Of a stretch of DNA of 64,000 nt, positions 10,360 to 19,264 are shown in pieces. The stretch's first letter is position 1, and the number at the start of each line of letters is the position of its first letter. The translations under genes and the position numbers were made by a program. The stretch is taken from positions 1 to 64,000 of the forward strand of contig NZ_CP102271.1 of the NCBI RefSeq assembly GCF_025148785.1, written 5' to 3'. The notes below the pieces were generated by a model. It saw nothing but the letters and a program-made list of their open reading frames with translations. It was not told the origin of the DNA and searched no databases. This DNA is from Catenibacterium mitsuokai. Lineage in GTDB: Bacteria > Bacillota_I > Bacilli_A > Erysipelotrichales > Coprobacillaceae.

Positions 10360-11265
10360 ATGTTAGATTTACAGGTAGAAATATTTATTTTAGTAGGAAT
10401 AGGCTATCTTATTTCTAAACTAGGATTATTTAATAAACAGACACGTAAACAGGTCACTGATTTAGTATTAAATATTGTATTACCTGTGGCTACTGCCAAG
10501 AGTTTCTTAATTAAACTCACACCAAGTATTATGAAGACAACTCTTGTGGTCTTTTTAGTATCTATTGGTATACAGGGTCTTTATTTTATTATTAATAAGA
10601 CAGCTTATAATAATCAGGACGAGACAAAGAAGATCAACTTACAGTATGCAACTATGGTATCTAATGCAGGTTTTATGGGTATGCCATTTGCGCAGGGGTT
10701 ATATGGTGATATGGGATTACTTTATGCCTGTATTTATTTAATTCCACAAAGAATATTTATGTGGAGTTATGGTTTGTCCCATTATACAAAAGCTGATTTT
10801 AAGACGATGGTGAAGAAAGTTGCTTTACATCCATGTCTTATTGGGATTTATTTTGGTATAGTATTTATGATCATGTATTCATTAGGGTATACGCTACCTT
10901 CTTTTGTGACAACAACTATGAGTTCTATAGGAGGATGTAATACCGCATTAAGTATGATTGTGATAGGAAGTATATTAAGTGATGTAGAACCTAGAGAGAT
11001 ATTGGATAAGGAATGTATTTATTATTCTTTTATTCGTTTGATTATGATTCCAGTGATTACTTATCTATGTTTAAGATGGACATCACTTGATCATATTGGT
11101 ATTGGTGTCTCTGTTGTATTGGCTGCGATGCCTGCACCAAGTACATGTGCAATGCTGGCAAATAAGTATGATAAGAACCCAGAATTCGCTTCTAAGCTTA
11201 TTTTTGTATCTACTGCATTTTCTTTAGTCACATTGCCGTTTATTTCTTTCATCATAACTTTATAA
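10360..11265 (+). CDS. AEC-family (auxin efflux carrier-like) transporter
   Basis: This 301-residue integral membrane protein has about ten hydrophobic segments in two halves, the layout of the AEC/BASS-like permeases. Bacterial members such as MleP and MdcF move malate, malonate and similar organic acids. Family-like parts are GYLISKLGLFNKQTRKQVTDLVLNIVLPV near the N-terminus and AAMPAPSTCAMLANKYDKN near residue 270. AAAGGGG lies about eight bases before the ATG. The right end of the IS605 element is only about 30 bases upstream, so insertion may have changed its promoter. Nothing nearby fixes the substrate. Confidence 0.8.
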   Translation: MLDLQVEIFILVGIGYLISKLGLFNKQTRKQVTDLVLNIVLPVATAKSFLIKLTPSIMKTTLVVFLVSIGIQGLYFIINKTAYNNQDETKKINLQYATMVSNAGFMGMPFAQGLYGDMGLLYACIYLIPQRIFMWSYGLSHYTKADFKTMVKKVALHPCLIGIYFGIVFMIMYSLGYTLPSFVTTTMSSIGGCNTALSMIVIGSILSDVEPREILDKECIYYSFIRLIMIPVITYLCLRWTSLDHIGIGVSVVLAAMPAPSTCAMLANKYDKNPEFASKLIFVSTAFSLVTLPFISFIITL

Positions 11266-11281
11266 ATAGTGAATTATGGTA

Positions 11282-11287
11282 TATAAT
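11282..11287 (+). promoter_or_regulatory. Promoter -10 of serS
   Basis: TATAAT at 11282 lies 30 bases before the serS start, with TTTATA 17 bases upstream as a partial -35. No T-box leader or specifier hairpin is visible, since the leader would be only about 25 bases. Confidence 0.45.
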
Positions 11288-11317
11288 GACAATAATCTAT
11301 GAACAAGGAGATTGTAT

Positions 11318-12604
11318 ATGATTGATATCGCAAGATTAAGAGAAGATCCTGAAGCTGTTAGGGAGAATATTAAAAAGAAGTTTCAAGATCATAAGCTTCC
11401 TTTAGTTGATGAAGCATTAGAATTAGACAAACAGTATAGAGCTGCTATTACAAGAGCATCTGAACTTCGTAGTATGAGAAATAAATTGTCTAAAGAAATT
11501 GGACAGTTCATGCGTGAAGGTAAGAAAGAAGAAGCTGCTGAAAATAAGAAGAAAGTTGGAGAAATGGCTGAAGAATTAAAGTCATTAGAAGAAGTTGAAA
11601 AAGAATCTGGAGATAAATTAAGAGAAGTCATGATGAAGATTCCTAACTTCTTAGATCCTACTGTACCAATCGGTAAAGATGACAGCGAAAACGTAGAAAT
11701 CACTAAGTATGGTGATCCAGTAGTACCTGATTATGAAGTTCCATATCATACAGATATTATGGAATCATTTGATGGTATTGATCTAGATGCAGCAGGTAGA
11801 GTTGCAGGTAATGGTTTCTATTATTTAATGGGTGATATTGCGAGATTACATTCTGCAGTATTAGCTTATGCAAGAGACTTCATGATCAACCGTGGATTCA
11901 CTTATTGTGTACCACCATATATGATTAGAAGTAATGTTGTTAATGGTGTTATGTCATTTGAAGAAATGGATGCCATGATGTATAAGATTGAAGGAGAAGA
12001 CCTATACTTAATTGGTACTTCTGAACATTCAATGATTGGTAAGTTCATTGGCGAATTATTAGATGAAGACAAATTACCATATACTTATACTTCATATTCA
12101 CCATGTTTCAGAAAAGAAAAGGGTGCCCATGGTATTGAAGAACGTGGTGTTTATAGAATTCATCAGTTCGAAAAACAGGAAATGATTGTTGTATGTAAAC
12201 CAGAAGAATCTAAGATGTGGTTTGATAAGTTATGGAATAATACTGTAGATTTATTTAGATCTTTAGATATTCCAGTAAGAACACTTGAATGTTGTTCTGG
12301 TGACTTAGCAGACTTAAAGTCTAAGTCATTAGACGTTGAAGCTTGGTCTCCAAGACAGAAGAAGTATTTTGAAGTAGGAAGTTGTTCTAACTTAACTGAT
12401 GCACAGGCTAGAAGATTAAATATCAGAATCAATGGTAAAGATGGTAAGTATTACGCACATACTTTAAATAATACTGTTGTTGCACCACCTAGAATGTTGA
12501 TTGCGTTCTTAGAAAATAACTTAAATGAAGATGGTACTGTTTCTATTCCAAAAGCATTAAGACCATACATGGGTGGTACTGAAAAACTAGTTCCTAAAAA
12601 ATAA
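11318..12604 (+). CDS. serS: Seryl-tRNA synthetase
   Basis: SerRS charges tRNA-Ser. The 428-residue protein begins MIDIARLREDPEAVRENIKK and has the long N-terminal antiparallel coiled coil (about residues 30-105, rich in K and E) that holds the tRNA's long arm. A class II catalytic core follows, with the motif 2 region SYSPCFRKEKGAHGIEERGVYRIHQFEKQE and the motif 3 region NNTVVAPPRMLIAFLENN. An in-frame TTG at 11312 is too close to the AAGGAG ribosome site, so the ATG at 11318 is chosen. A terminator follows, then the SRP RNA. Confidence 0.97.
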   Translation: MIDIARLREDPEAVRENIKKKFQDHKLPLVDEALELDKQYRAAITRASELRSMRNKLSKEIGQFMREGKKEEAAENKKKVGEMAEELKSLEEVEKESGDKLREVMMKIPNFLDPTVPIGKDDSENVEITKYGDPVVPDYEVPYHTDIMESFDGIDLDAAGRVAGNGFYYLMGDIARLHSAVLAYARDFMINRGFTYCVPPYMIRSNVVNGVMSFEEMDAMMYKIEGEDLYLIGTSEHSMIGKFIGELLDEDKLPYTYTSYSPCFRKEKGAHGIEERGVYRIHQFEKQEMIVVCKPEESKMWFDKLWNNTVDLFRSLDIPVRTLECCSGDLADLKSKSLDVEAWSPRQKKYFEVGSCSNLTDAQARRLNIRINGKDGKYYAHTLNNTVVAPPRMLIAFLENNLNEDGTVSIPKALRPYMGGTEKLVPKK

Positions 12605-12608
12605 TGTG

Positions 12609-12634
12609 AAAGGAGATGTAAAATCTCCTTTTTC
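12609..12634 (+). terminator. Terminator after serS
   Basis: AAAGGAGAT-GTAAA-ATCTCCTTT is a 9-bp perfect stem with a T-rich tail, just after the serS stop. Confidence 0.82.
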
Positions 12635-12662
12635 TTGCATTTTATAATAATTATGTTATAAT
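12635..12662 (+). promoter_or_regulatory. Promoter of the SRP RNA gene
   Basis: TTGCAT (12635-12640), a 16-bp spacer, and an extended TGTTATAAT ending at 12662 predict a start near 12669, exactly where the RNA's closing stem begins. Confidence 0.7.
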
Positions 12663-12668
12663 CAATTT

Positions 12669-12757
12669 TGCCATTACAATAAACATGTCTGAACCATGTC
12701 AGGACCGGAAGGTAGCAGCATTAAGGGCCTCTGTTTGTGTGTAATGGCACTTTTTTT
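12669..12757 (+). ncRNA. ffs: Bacterial signal recognition particle RNA (small, 4.5S-like)
   Basis: The SRP RNA binds Ffh and targets nascent membrane proteins. The conserved Ffh-binding stem is clear in CATGTCAGGACCGGAAGG followed by AGCAGCA, with the GGAA tetraloop and asymmetric internal loop. Closing arms TGCCATTAC (12669-12677) and GTAATGGCA (12741-12749) pair perfectly and are followed by seven T. The total length of about 85 bases means the short bacterial type without an Alu domain, unlike the longer Bacillus scRNA. The neighbours tadA and dnaX are the usual ones for this gene. Confidence 0.92.
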
Positions 12758-12777
12758 ATATAAAAAGGAGTCATAGT

Positions 12778-13221
12778 ATGAGCGATGAAGAATATATGGC
12801 TGAAGCATTAAAAGAAGCAGAAATCGCAATGAGTGAAGATGAAGTACCTATTGGATGTATTATTGTCTATGAAGGACAAATTATTGCACGTACACATAAC
12901 CAGAAGGAAACCTTAAAGAAGGCTACAGGACATGCTGAAATATTAGCTATTAATCAAGCAAGTGAGTATCTTGATTTATGGCATTTAGATGGCTGTACAA
13001 TGTATGTAACATTAGAACCATGTATGATGTGTACAGGGGCTATTATACAAAGTCGTATGAGTCGTTTAGTAATAGGTGCAAATGTGAGTAAATGGCCTGG
13101 TTTTATAGAGTTAATAGAGAATAATCCTGTAAATCATCATCCTGATGTACAACAGGGGATTTTAAAGGAACAGTGTGCTACAATAGTATCAGAGTTCTTT
13201 AAACGTAAAAGGAGGAAGTAA
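12778..13221 (+). CDS. tadA: tRNA-specific adenosine deaminase TadA
   Basis: TadA converts A34 to inosine in tRNA-Arg(ACG). The 147 residues carry the zinc deaminase signature: HAEILAI with the zinc-binding His and proton-shuttling Glu near residue 58, and PCMMCTGA with two zinc-binding cysteines near residue 90. The start MSDEEYMAEALKEAE is preceded by AAAGGAG. It sits directly after the SRP RNA and three bases before a membrane protein gene, probably in one unit. The C-terminus is basic (FFKRKRRK). Confidence 0.93.
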   Translation: MSDEEYMAEALKEAEIAMSEDEVPIGCIIVYEGQIIARTHNQKETLKKATGHAEILAINQASEYLDLWHLDGCTMYVTLEPCMMCTGAIIQSRMSRLVIGANVSKWPGFIELIENNPVNHHPDVQQGILKEQCATIVSEFFKRKRRK

Positions 13222-13223
13222 TT

Positions 13224-13901
13224 ATGGATTCTTATTATAGTAATAAGATGAGTTATGGTGAGTTCTTTGGTTCAATCATGAAATGGATGGCTGTCGCATT
13301 AGGAATCACTACAATCACTTCATTTCTATTCTCATTCTTACATCTTGAACTGATGTTGGGTGCATCTTATTTCATCTTTATGATTGTATGTTCGATTATA
13401 GAAATAGGATTAGTACTAATGCTTAGTAAAACAGTCAAAGATATGGCTATAGAGAAGGCTAAGACGTATTATGTTGCTTATTCAGTAATTAATGGGATTG
13501 TGCTTTCTATGTGGTTGAATTATGTTGTACCAGGTGTAGCGGTACTTGCCTTTGCAGTGACAGCTGTTTATTTTGGTTTACTCTATACAGTAACACAGCA
13601 TACTAATAATAATTTCATCGGTATAGGAAAAGTCTGTTTAATGGCTTTACCAGTTCTTATGATTGCGTATATCTTATTGATCTTCATTTCAGCGCCAGGT
13701 CTTTATTATCTAGTCGTATTCCTTGATCTTGCAGTCTTTACTGGACTTACATTACATGACTTTAAAAATATTGAATATGCTTATGAAATTGTACCTCAGG
13801 AAGCATTACAAGGTATGGCATTACTTTGTGCATTACAGCTCTATATGGATTTCATCAACATTCTTATCGATATATTGATGTTAGTAAGTGATAATAATTA
13901 A
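13224..13901 (+). CDS. Bax inhibitor-1/YccA-type membrane protein
   Basis: This 225-residue protein has seven hydrophobic segments and the family's C-terminal arrangement FLDLAVFTGLTLHDFKNIEYAY, then ALQLYMDFINILIDIL. The aspartates in the last two segments are characteristic of the TMBIM/BI-1 fold. Bacterial members are proton-sensitive calcium leak channels or modulators of membrane protease quality control. It follows tadA by two bases with AGGAGG before the ATG and ends at a terminator before dnaX. Its placement between tadA and dnaX is not universal. Confidence 0.82.
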   Translation: MDSYYSNKMSYGEFFGSIMKWMAVALGITTITSFLFSFLHLELMLGASYFIFMIVCSIIEIGLVLMLSKTVKDMAIEKAKTYYVAYSVINGIVLSMWLNYVVPGVAVLAFAVTAVYFGLLYTVTQHTNNNFIGIGKVCLMALPVLMIAYILLIFISAPGLYYLVVFLDLAVFTGLTLHDFKNIEYAYEIVPQEALQGMALLCALQLYMDFINILIDILMLVSDNN

Positions 13902-13923
13902 GGTGCTAAGGCACCTTTTTTTA
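13900..13923 (+). terminator. Terminator between the BI-1-like gene and dnaX
   Basis: AAGGTGC-TAAG-GCACCTT is a perfect 7-bp stem that begins inside the stop codon and is followed by a T-run. Confidence 0.78.
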
Positions 13924-13951
13924 TGTATAATAAGGAAAGGAGTTGATGAAG

Positions 13952-15748
13952 ATGGCATATAAATCATTATATAGAACATACCGTCCACAGACATTTAAAG
14001 ATGTAGCTGGACAGGAAGCAATTATTACTACATTAAAGCATGCAATAGATGAAAAGAAGATTGCTCATGCATATTTATTTTGTGGTCCACGTGGAACAGG
14101 GAAGACAACTGTCGCAAAGTTATTAGCTAAGGCAGTTAATTGTACAGGTAATCCTAAACCATGTGGCGAATGTGAGAATTGTAAACAAATTGAAAATGGA
14201 ACACATCCAGATGTCATTGAAATAGATGCTGCCAGCAATAATGGGGTAGAAGAAGTAAGAAGTCTGATTGATAAGGTGAAATATGCACCGACACAAGGAC
14301 AATATAAAGTCTATATCATCGATGAAGTACATATGATGTCACCTGGGGCTTTTAATGCACTATTAAAGACATTAGAAGAACCACCTGCACATGTCATCTT
14401 TATTCTTGCGACGACAGAACCACATAAGATCTTACCTACTATTATTTCTAGATGTCAGAGATTTGATTTTACACGACTTACTGACCAGGAAATGGTACAA
14501 AGAATGCAGTATGTCTTAAAAGAGGAAGGCAAGACATATGATGATGGATCCTTAGAATTAATTGCTCGACTTGCGAATGGTGGGATGAGAGATGCCTTAT
14601 CTATCCTTGAACAATGTCTTGCCTATAATGATGATCATTTAAGCATTAATGATATTCATACTATTTATGGTATTGTATCCATGGATGATAAGACAAACTT
14701 ATTGAAGGTTTTATTATCTAAGAATATGTCTGAGTCTTTAAAGATATTAGATAAGATGGATAAGAGTGGTATCGATATTAAGAGATTAACATTTGACTTA
14801 ATTGATATATTAAAAGACATAGTTGTTTATAGGAACACAAAAGATGCTTCTATTATGTCAGTCATGACACAGAAAGACTTAGAAAACATTGTGCCTTATA
14901 TTACAAGTGATGAATGTTTTAGTTTTATTGATATTTTGATGGATGCAAGTGAGAAGTATATTAGAGCGACTGATCCACATATTTATTTTGAACTTGCATT
15001 ATTAAGATTATGTAATCAAGAACACGCACCAAGTCAGAAGATTGAATATACACCTATTAAAGAAGAACCTGTAAAACCTGTAGAAGTAAAGAAGGTTGAA
15101 GTCAAGGAAGAACCAATCGAAGAAATCATGGAAGAACCTGTCTTTGAACCAATTGAAGAAGAGATAGTAGAACCAGCTATTGAAAAGAAGGCTGAACAAC
15201 CAGTACCTCAATTCAATTATGAAAAGAAAGAAGAACCAGAAACATATGAATCTGATGATAATATCGAAGTAGATCAAAGTGATATATTAAATATTCTTGT
15301 ACAGGCAGATCGTAAGATCTTAAATGAAGTACAGGAGAAGTGGCCAGTGATTAGACGTTATATGGCTAATATGAATACAGCTAAAGCAGCAAGTATGTTA
15401 TCACAGGGACATCCTGTAGCTGCTTGTAGAGATGGTTTAATTATTGAGTTTGAATTAATGCCTGATGTGAATGCGGCAAACTATTATAAGAATTATAAAC
15501 AGTTATCATCTTTAATTAAGGATGTATTAGGACATGAATATAAATTCATTGGTATGCAGCATGATGCATGGTTAGAGATGAGACAACATTATATTCAGCT
15601 TGCAAGAAGCAAACAGATTCCTCAGGCGAGACCAATCACATTAAAACATATTGATGGATATGATTTAAAAAGAGTCGATTTGAATGATGCACAGAAGTAT
15701 GCTTTAGATATGTTTGGCGAAGATATTGTAGAATTTAAGGAGGATTAA
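13952..15748 (+). CDS. dnaX: DNA polymerase III gamma/tau subunit
   Basis: DnaX is the clamp-loader ATPase and links the polymerase to the helicase. Of about 598 residues, the first 370 form the AAA+ clamp-loader part: YRPQTFKDVAGQ, Walker A GPRGTGKTT, four zinc-binding cysteines around CGECENC, Walker B IIDEVHMMS and the SRC arginine-finger motif. A low-complexity linker rich in E, P and V at about 375-430 separates it from a tau-like C-terminal domain. TTG and ATG codons at 13943 and 13946 are too near the AAAGGAG site, so the ATG at 13952 is preferred. No obvious programmed-frameshift slippery run was noticed. Confidence 0.95.
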   Translation: MAYKSLYRTYRPQTFKDVAGQEAIITTLKHAIDEKKIAHAYLFCGPRGTGKTTVAKLLAKAVNCTGNPKPCGECENCKQIENGTHPDVIEIDAASNNGVEEVRSLIDKVKYAPTQGQYKVYIIDEVHMMSPGAFNALLKTLEEPPAHVIFILATTEPHKILPTIISRCQRFDFTRLTDQEMVQRMQYVLKEEGKTYDDGSLELIARLANGGMRDALSILEQCLAYNDDHLSINDIHTIYGIVSMDDKTNLLKVLLSKNMSESLKILDKMDKSGIDIKRLTFDLIDILKDIVVYRNTKDASIMSVMTQKDLENIVPYITSDECFSFIDILMDASEKYIRATDPHIYFELALLRLCNQEHAPSQKIEYTPIKEEPVKPVEVKKVEVKEEPIEEIMEEPVFEPIEEEIVEPAIEKKAEQPVPQFNYEKKEEPETYESDDNIEVDQSDILNILVQADRKILNEVQEKWPVIRRYMANMNTAKAASMLSQGHPVAACRDGLIIEFELMPDVNAANYYKNYKQLSSLIKDVLGHEYKFIGMQHDAWLEMRQHYIQLARSKQIPQARPITLKHIDGYDLKRVDLNDAQKYALDMFGEDIVEFKED

Positions 15749-15750
15749 AA

Positions 15751-16053
15751 ATGGATTTCAATTCGCTTTTAGAAACCGCAAAGAAAATGGGTGAAACAGC
15801 CTCAAATCAACAAAAAGAATTAGAAAACAAGAGTTTTAGTTTTTCTTGTCAGAATAATTTGATTACAGGTAAAATCAATGGTAAGTATCAGATCACCGAA
15901 TTACATATCAGTCAGGATCTTATGGATGATAAAGATATGTTAGAAGACTTGATGATGATTGCGATTAATCAGGGAATCAGTCAGGTAGAAAAGGAGAAGG
16001 AAGACAATATGAAATCCCTCACTGGTGGATTAGATTTATCTTCTTTTATGTAA
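15751..16053 (+). CDS. ybaB: YbaB/EbfC nucleoid-associated protein
   Basis: This protein of about 100 residues belongs to the small DNA-binding family nearly always encoded between dnaX and recR. The N-terminal helix (MDFNSLLETAKKMGE) and the central strands around NLITGKINGKYQITELHI fit the fold, and the C-terminal helices end in SSFM. Members form tweezer-like dimers that bind DNA and affect nucleoid organisation and sometimes recombination. AAGGAGG lies at the end of dnaX and the ATG follows the dnaX stop by two bases, so it is co-transcribed and probably coupled. Confidence 0.9.
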   Translation: MDFNSLLETAKKMGETASNQQKELENKSFSFSCQNNLITGKINGKYQITELHISQDLMDDKDMLEDLMMIAINQGISQVEKEKEDNMKSLTGGLDLSSFM

Positions 16054-16054
16054 T

Positions 16055-16648
16055 ATGGAATATCCAAAGAGTTTTGAAGAGTTAATGACATGTTTTAAAA
16101 TGTTGCCAGGTATTGGAAATAAAGGTGCTGAAAGAATGGCTTATGCGATTTATGATATGTCAGAAGAAGATGTAAAAAGATTCTCACAGGCACTGACTTC
16201 ATTTAAAGAAAATGTCCATACTTGTCCTATATGTGGTAATTTAAGTGAAGGTGATAAGTGTGAGATATGTGCTGATCACGAAAGAGATCAATCGACAATA
16301 TGTGTTGTAGAATCTCCTAAGGATGTCTTTGCGATGGAAAAGATGAAAGAGTACCATGGTTTATATCATGTATTAGGTGGTACAATTTCTATTATGGATG
16401 GCAAGACTATGGATGATTTGAACATCATGAGTTTATTTGATCGTATTACTCCTGATACAAAAGAAGTGATTATTGCGACAAATGCGACAAGAGAAGGGGA
16501 AACAACTGCACTCTTCCTTGCAAAGCTATTAGATAAAAAAGGTGTTAATACAACACGTATTGCGCATGGTTTACCAATTGGAAGTTCTCTTGACTATGCA
16601 GATGAACTTACATTATTAAAATCATTTGAAGGTAGAAAGAAGGTCTAA
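16055..16648 (+). CDS. recR: Recombination protein RecR
   Basis: RecR forms a ring that works with RecO and RecF to load RecA at gaps. The 197 residues show the N-terminal helix-hairpin-helix (LPGIGNKGAERMAY), a zinc finger CPICGNLSEGDKCEIC at about 58-73, a TOPRIM domain with VVESPKD, and C-terminal ATNATREGETTALFLAKL. The gene begins one base after the ybaB stop without a distinct ribosome site, so it is translationally coupled. Its stop codon lies in the loop of a terminator. Confidence 0.96.
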   Translation: MEYPKSFEELMTCFKMLPGIGNKGAERMAYAIYDMSEEDVKRFSQALTSFKENVHTCPICGNLSEGDKCEICADHERDQSTICVVESPKDVFAMEKMKEYHGLYHVLGGTISIMDGKTMDDLNIMSLFDRITPDTKEVIIATNATREGETTALFLAKLLDKKGVNTTRIAHGLPIGSSLDYADELTLLKSFEGRKKV

Positions 16649-16661
16649 GAACCTTCTTTTT
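16637..16661 (+). terminator. Terminator overlapping the end of recR
   Basis: AAGAAGGT pairs with ACCTTCTT around a six-base loop that contains the recR stop codon, followed by T residues. Confidence 0.78.
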
Positions 16662-16720
16662 AATTATGGAAAAAACATTGTAAATCACATATAATATTAA
16701 TGTTTGAAGGAGCGTATGAT

Positions 16721-17335
16721 ATGAGTTTATTTATTACTTTTGAAGGTGGAGAAGGCAGTGGTAAAACGACTATTGCAAAGATGTTACATAAACAGTTTAT
16801 TGAAGAAGGATATAATATCACTTTTAGTAGAGAACCTGGTGGTGTAGATATTGCAGAACAGATCAGAGATGTGATTACTGATGTTAACAATACGAAGATG
16901 GATGCAAGAACTGAAGCATTACTTTATGCAGCAAGCAGAAGACAGCATCTAGTAGAAAAAGTACTTCCTGTATTAAAGGAAGATGGTATTGTGATATGCG
17001 ATCGTTTTATCGATAGTTCTCTAGTTTATCAGGGAATTGGAAGAGGTATTGGCGTAGATAATATCTACAACATGAATCTTTTTGCGACAGATGGTATTCT
17101 TCCTGATTTAACTATTTTCTTTGATGTAAAACCTGAAGTCGCTTTAAAGCGTATTACAGGGGATAGAGAAGTCAATAGATTAGATTTAGAATCATTGGAT
17201 TTCCATCATAAAGTGTATGAAGGATATCAGATGATTTGTGATAAGTTCCCAGATAGAATTGTGAAGGTAGATGCTTCTTTACCAGTTGAAGAAGTATATC
17301 GTCAGGTTTATGAAATTGTAAAGGATAGACTATGA
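16721..17335 (+). CDS. tmk: Thymidylate kinase
   Basis: Tmk phosphorylates dTMP to dTDP. The 204 residues start MSLFITFEGGEGSGKTT (P-loop near residue 9), followed by the DR(Y/H)-type motif CDRFIDSSLVYQG near 90 and the lid segment TGDREVNRLDLES near 145. An in-frame ATG at 16700 would add seven residues, but GAAGGAG lies ten bases before the ATG at 16721, which also fits the family. TATAAT at 16690 is a possible promoter. The stop overlaps the holB start by four bases. Confidence 0.95.
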   Translation: MSLFITFEGGEGSGKTTIAKMLHKQFIEEGYNITFSREPGGVDIAEQIRDVITDVNNTKMDARTEALLYAASRRQHLVEKVLPVLKEDGIVICDRFIDSSLVYQGIGRGIGVDNIYNMNLFATDGILPDLTIFFDVKPEVALKRITGDREVNRLDLESLDFHHKVYEGYQMICDKFPDRIVKVDASLPVEEVYRQVYEIVKDRL

Positions 17336-18291
17336 AAGAATTCTTAAAAGAAACACAACCTATTTTCTATCGTATCTTAGAGAAGAGTTTTAAAGAGAAT
17401 AAAAAGACTCATGCATTTCTTCTAGTAGGGGATCATACGGATGATATTGCGACATTTATTGCCCAGTCTTATATATGCCATGAAGATACACTAGCGTGTG
17501 AAACTTGTGATGACTGTATACGAATTAAAGAAGGTCTTTATCCTGATATGATTGTATGTGATGGTAAAGAGACTTCTATTAAGAAATCTGATATTGATCA
17601 TATTCAAGAAGAGTTTGTGAAATCAAGTGTAGAGAATAATGGAAAGGTATATATTCTTAAAAATATTGATAATGCGACAACTCAGGCAATGAACAGCTTA
17701 TTAAAGTTTTTAGAAGAACCTGTAGAAGAAGTATATGCAATCCTTACAACAAAGAATATTAATAAAGTACTACCTACTATTCAATCTAGATGTCAGGTGA
17801 TTAAATTGCTTCCTGAATCTAAGCATTCTTTAGAATTAAAACTAAAGAATGAAGGGGTGGATGAAGAAGATGCTATGGTTCTTCCTCATCTGTTTGATTC
17901 GATTGAAGAATGTAATGAGTATAAGGATAGTGAGTTGTATTTTGATATTAAGAATTATGTATTCTACTTTATTGAAGATTTATATATGAGACCATCGGAT
18001 TTATTGATCAATTTACAGATTAATCTTGGTAAGAAGTATAAAAAGAATAAAGAAGCCTATGCATTATTCTTAAATCTTCTGGTGTTAGGCATGAGGGATA
18101 TGTTTCACGTGAAACATTCTATACCTGTATTATTTGTGAAACATAAAGATTTCTTTGAGAAGATGCCAGAAGATGGTAAAATATTACAGAAAATAGAAAT
18201 CATATTAGAATATGCTGAAAGACTCAACAATAATGTCAATCTTGCATTATTATTAGATGGTATGGTATATAAAGTATTGAAGGGAGTTTGA
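17332..18291 (+). CDS. holB: DNA polymerase III delta' subunit
   Basis: Delta' is the stator of the clamp loader. This 319-residue protein has a zinc-binding group (CHEDTLACETCDDC) and the clamp-loader fold, with MNSLLKFLEEP and IQSRCQVI, the non-catalytic counterpart of the DnaX SRC motif. The P-loop is degenerate, as usual in delta'. It overlaps tmk by the ATGA junction and is followed four bases later by ricT, the Bacillus-like order tmk-holB-ricT. A perfect 16-bp parS site lies in the coding sequence and encodes MFHVKH. Confidence 0.92.
   Translation: MKEFLKETQPIFYRILEKSFKENKKTHAFLLVGDHTDDIATFIAQSYICHEDTLACETCDDCIRIKEGLYPDMIVCDGKETSIKKSDIDHIQEEFVKSSVENNGKVYILKNIDNATTQAMNSLLKFLEEPVEEVYAILTTKNINKVLPTIQSRCQVIKLLPESKHSLELKLKNEGVDEEDAMVLPHLFDSIEECNEYKDSELYFDIKNYVFYFIEDLYMRPSDLLINLQINLGKKYKKNKEAYALFLNLLVLGMRDMFHVKHSIPVLFVKHKDFFEKMPEDGKILQKIEIILEYAERLNNNVNLALLLDGMVYKVLKGV
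18101..18116. other. parS chromosome-partition site inside holB
   Basis: TGTTTCACGTGAAACA is a perfect 16-bp palindrome identical to the consensus parS site bound by ParB/Spo0J. It is read as part of holB codons. ParB clamps load at such sites near the origin, spread and recruit SMC. Neither parA nor parB is in the window. Confidence 0.9.
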
Positions 18292-18295
18292 TGAA

Positions 18296-19264
18296 ATGGA
18301 TAGATTAGCGGCTGTTAGATTTAATAGCGCTGGTAAATATTATTACTTCTCCACAGATTTAGATGTTAAAAAGGGAGATAAAGTAGTAGTAGAAACTGTA
18401 AGAGGATTAGAATTAGGTGAAATCATTACAGATCTTGCAGACTTATCAGAATTTAAATTAGATAACGAATTAAAGAGAATTAAACGTGTTGCGAATAGAG
18501 CAGACATTGAAGTATATAATATCAATAAGATTAAAGCAAAGAAATCATATGAAATCTGTAAAGAAATCATTACGGAAACAAACCTTGATATGCATTTGAT
18601 CAATTGTGAATATACATTGGATGCATCTAAAGTTATCTTTATGTATACATCTGATGAACGTGTAGATTTCAGAGATTTATTAAAGAAACTTGCTAGTGTT
18701 TTTAAATGTCGTATTGAATTAAGACAGGTAGGACCTAGAGATAAAGCTAAAATTGTAGGTGGTATTGGAAACTGTGGCTTACCACTATGTTGTAACTCAT
18801 TCTTAGGTGAGTTTGATGGTGTATCTATCAATATGGCTAAGAATCAGTTGCTTGCGATTAATATTGATAAAATTTCAGGTGTTTGTGGACGTTTATTATG
18901 TTGTTTAAAGTATGAAGATGAAGCGTATAAGGAAGTTAAAAAGAAATTCCCTAAGATTGGCTCATTTATTCGTTATGAAGATAAACAGTGTAAGGTTGTT
19001 GGTTTAAACGTTATTTCTGACTTAGTAAAGATTGATAATGAGGGCAGTATCTTATTTATACCTTTATCTGATGTAGATAAGAAGCCTGCACCTAAAAGGG
19101 AAAAACATATCTTAGAAGAATTAGCACCTAAAAAAGAAAAGAAACATGAAAAGCCAAAACAAAAGAAGCCAAGACAACAGCATAAACCAAAACAGAATAA
19201 TCAGAAGCCAAGAAATATCAAAGGTAATAATCCAAAAGGAAAGAAAGATGAACGAAGAAATTAA
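18296..19264 (+). CDS. ricT: PSP1-domain regulatory iron-sulfur protein RicT (YaaT)
   Basis: The first 270 residues or so form the PSP1/RicT fold, with the characteristic cysteines GIGNCGLPLCCNSFLGEF and GVCGRLLCCLKYEDE. In Bacillus, RicT works with RicA and RicF as an Fe-S complex that affects RNase Y-dependent mRNA processing. The C-terminal 55 residues or so are a basic low-complexity tail rich in K, P, Q and N, suggesting RNA or ribosome contact. The last 17 bases overlap the next gene. The short leader and AAGGGAG at the end of holB indicate operon translation. Confidence 0.9.
   Translation: MDRLAAVRFNSAGKYYYFSTDLDVKKGDKVVVETVRGLELGEIITDLADLSEFKLDNELKRIKRVANRADIEVYNINKIKAKKSYEICKEIITETNLDMHLINCEYTLDASKVIFMYTSDERVDFRDLLKKLASVFKCRIELRQVGPRDKAKIVGGIGNCGLPLCCNSFLGEFDGVSINMAKNQLLAINIDKISGVCGRLLCCLKYEDEAYKEVKKKFPKIGSFIRYEDKQCKVVGLNVISDLVKIDNEGSILFIPLSDVDKKPAPKREKHILEELAPKKEKKHEKPKQKKPRQQHKPKQNNQKPRNIKGNNPKGKKDERRN

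Noticed and set aside
11282-11317. A T-box leader for serS
   Set aside because: The leader after the -10 is only about 25 bases and lacks the specifier hairpin and T-box sequence.
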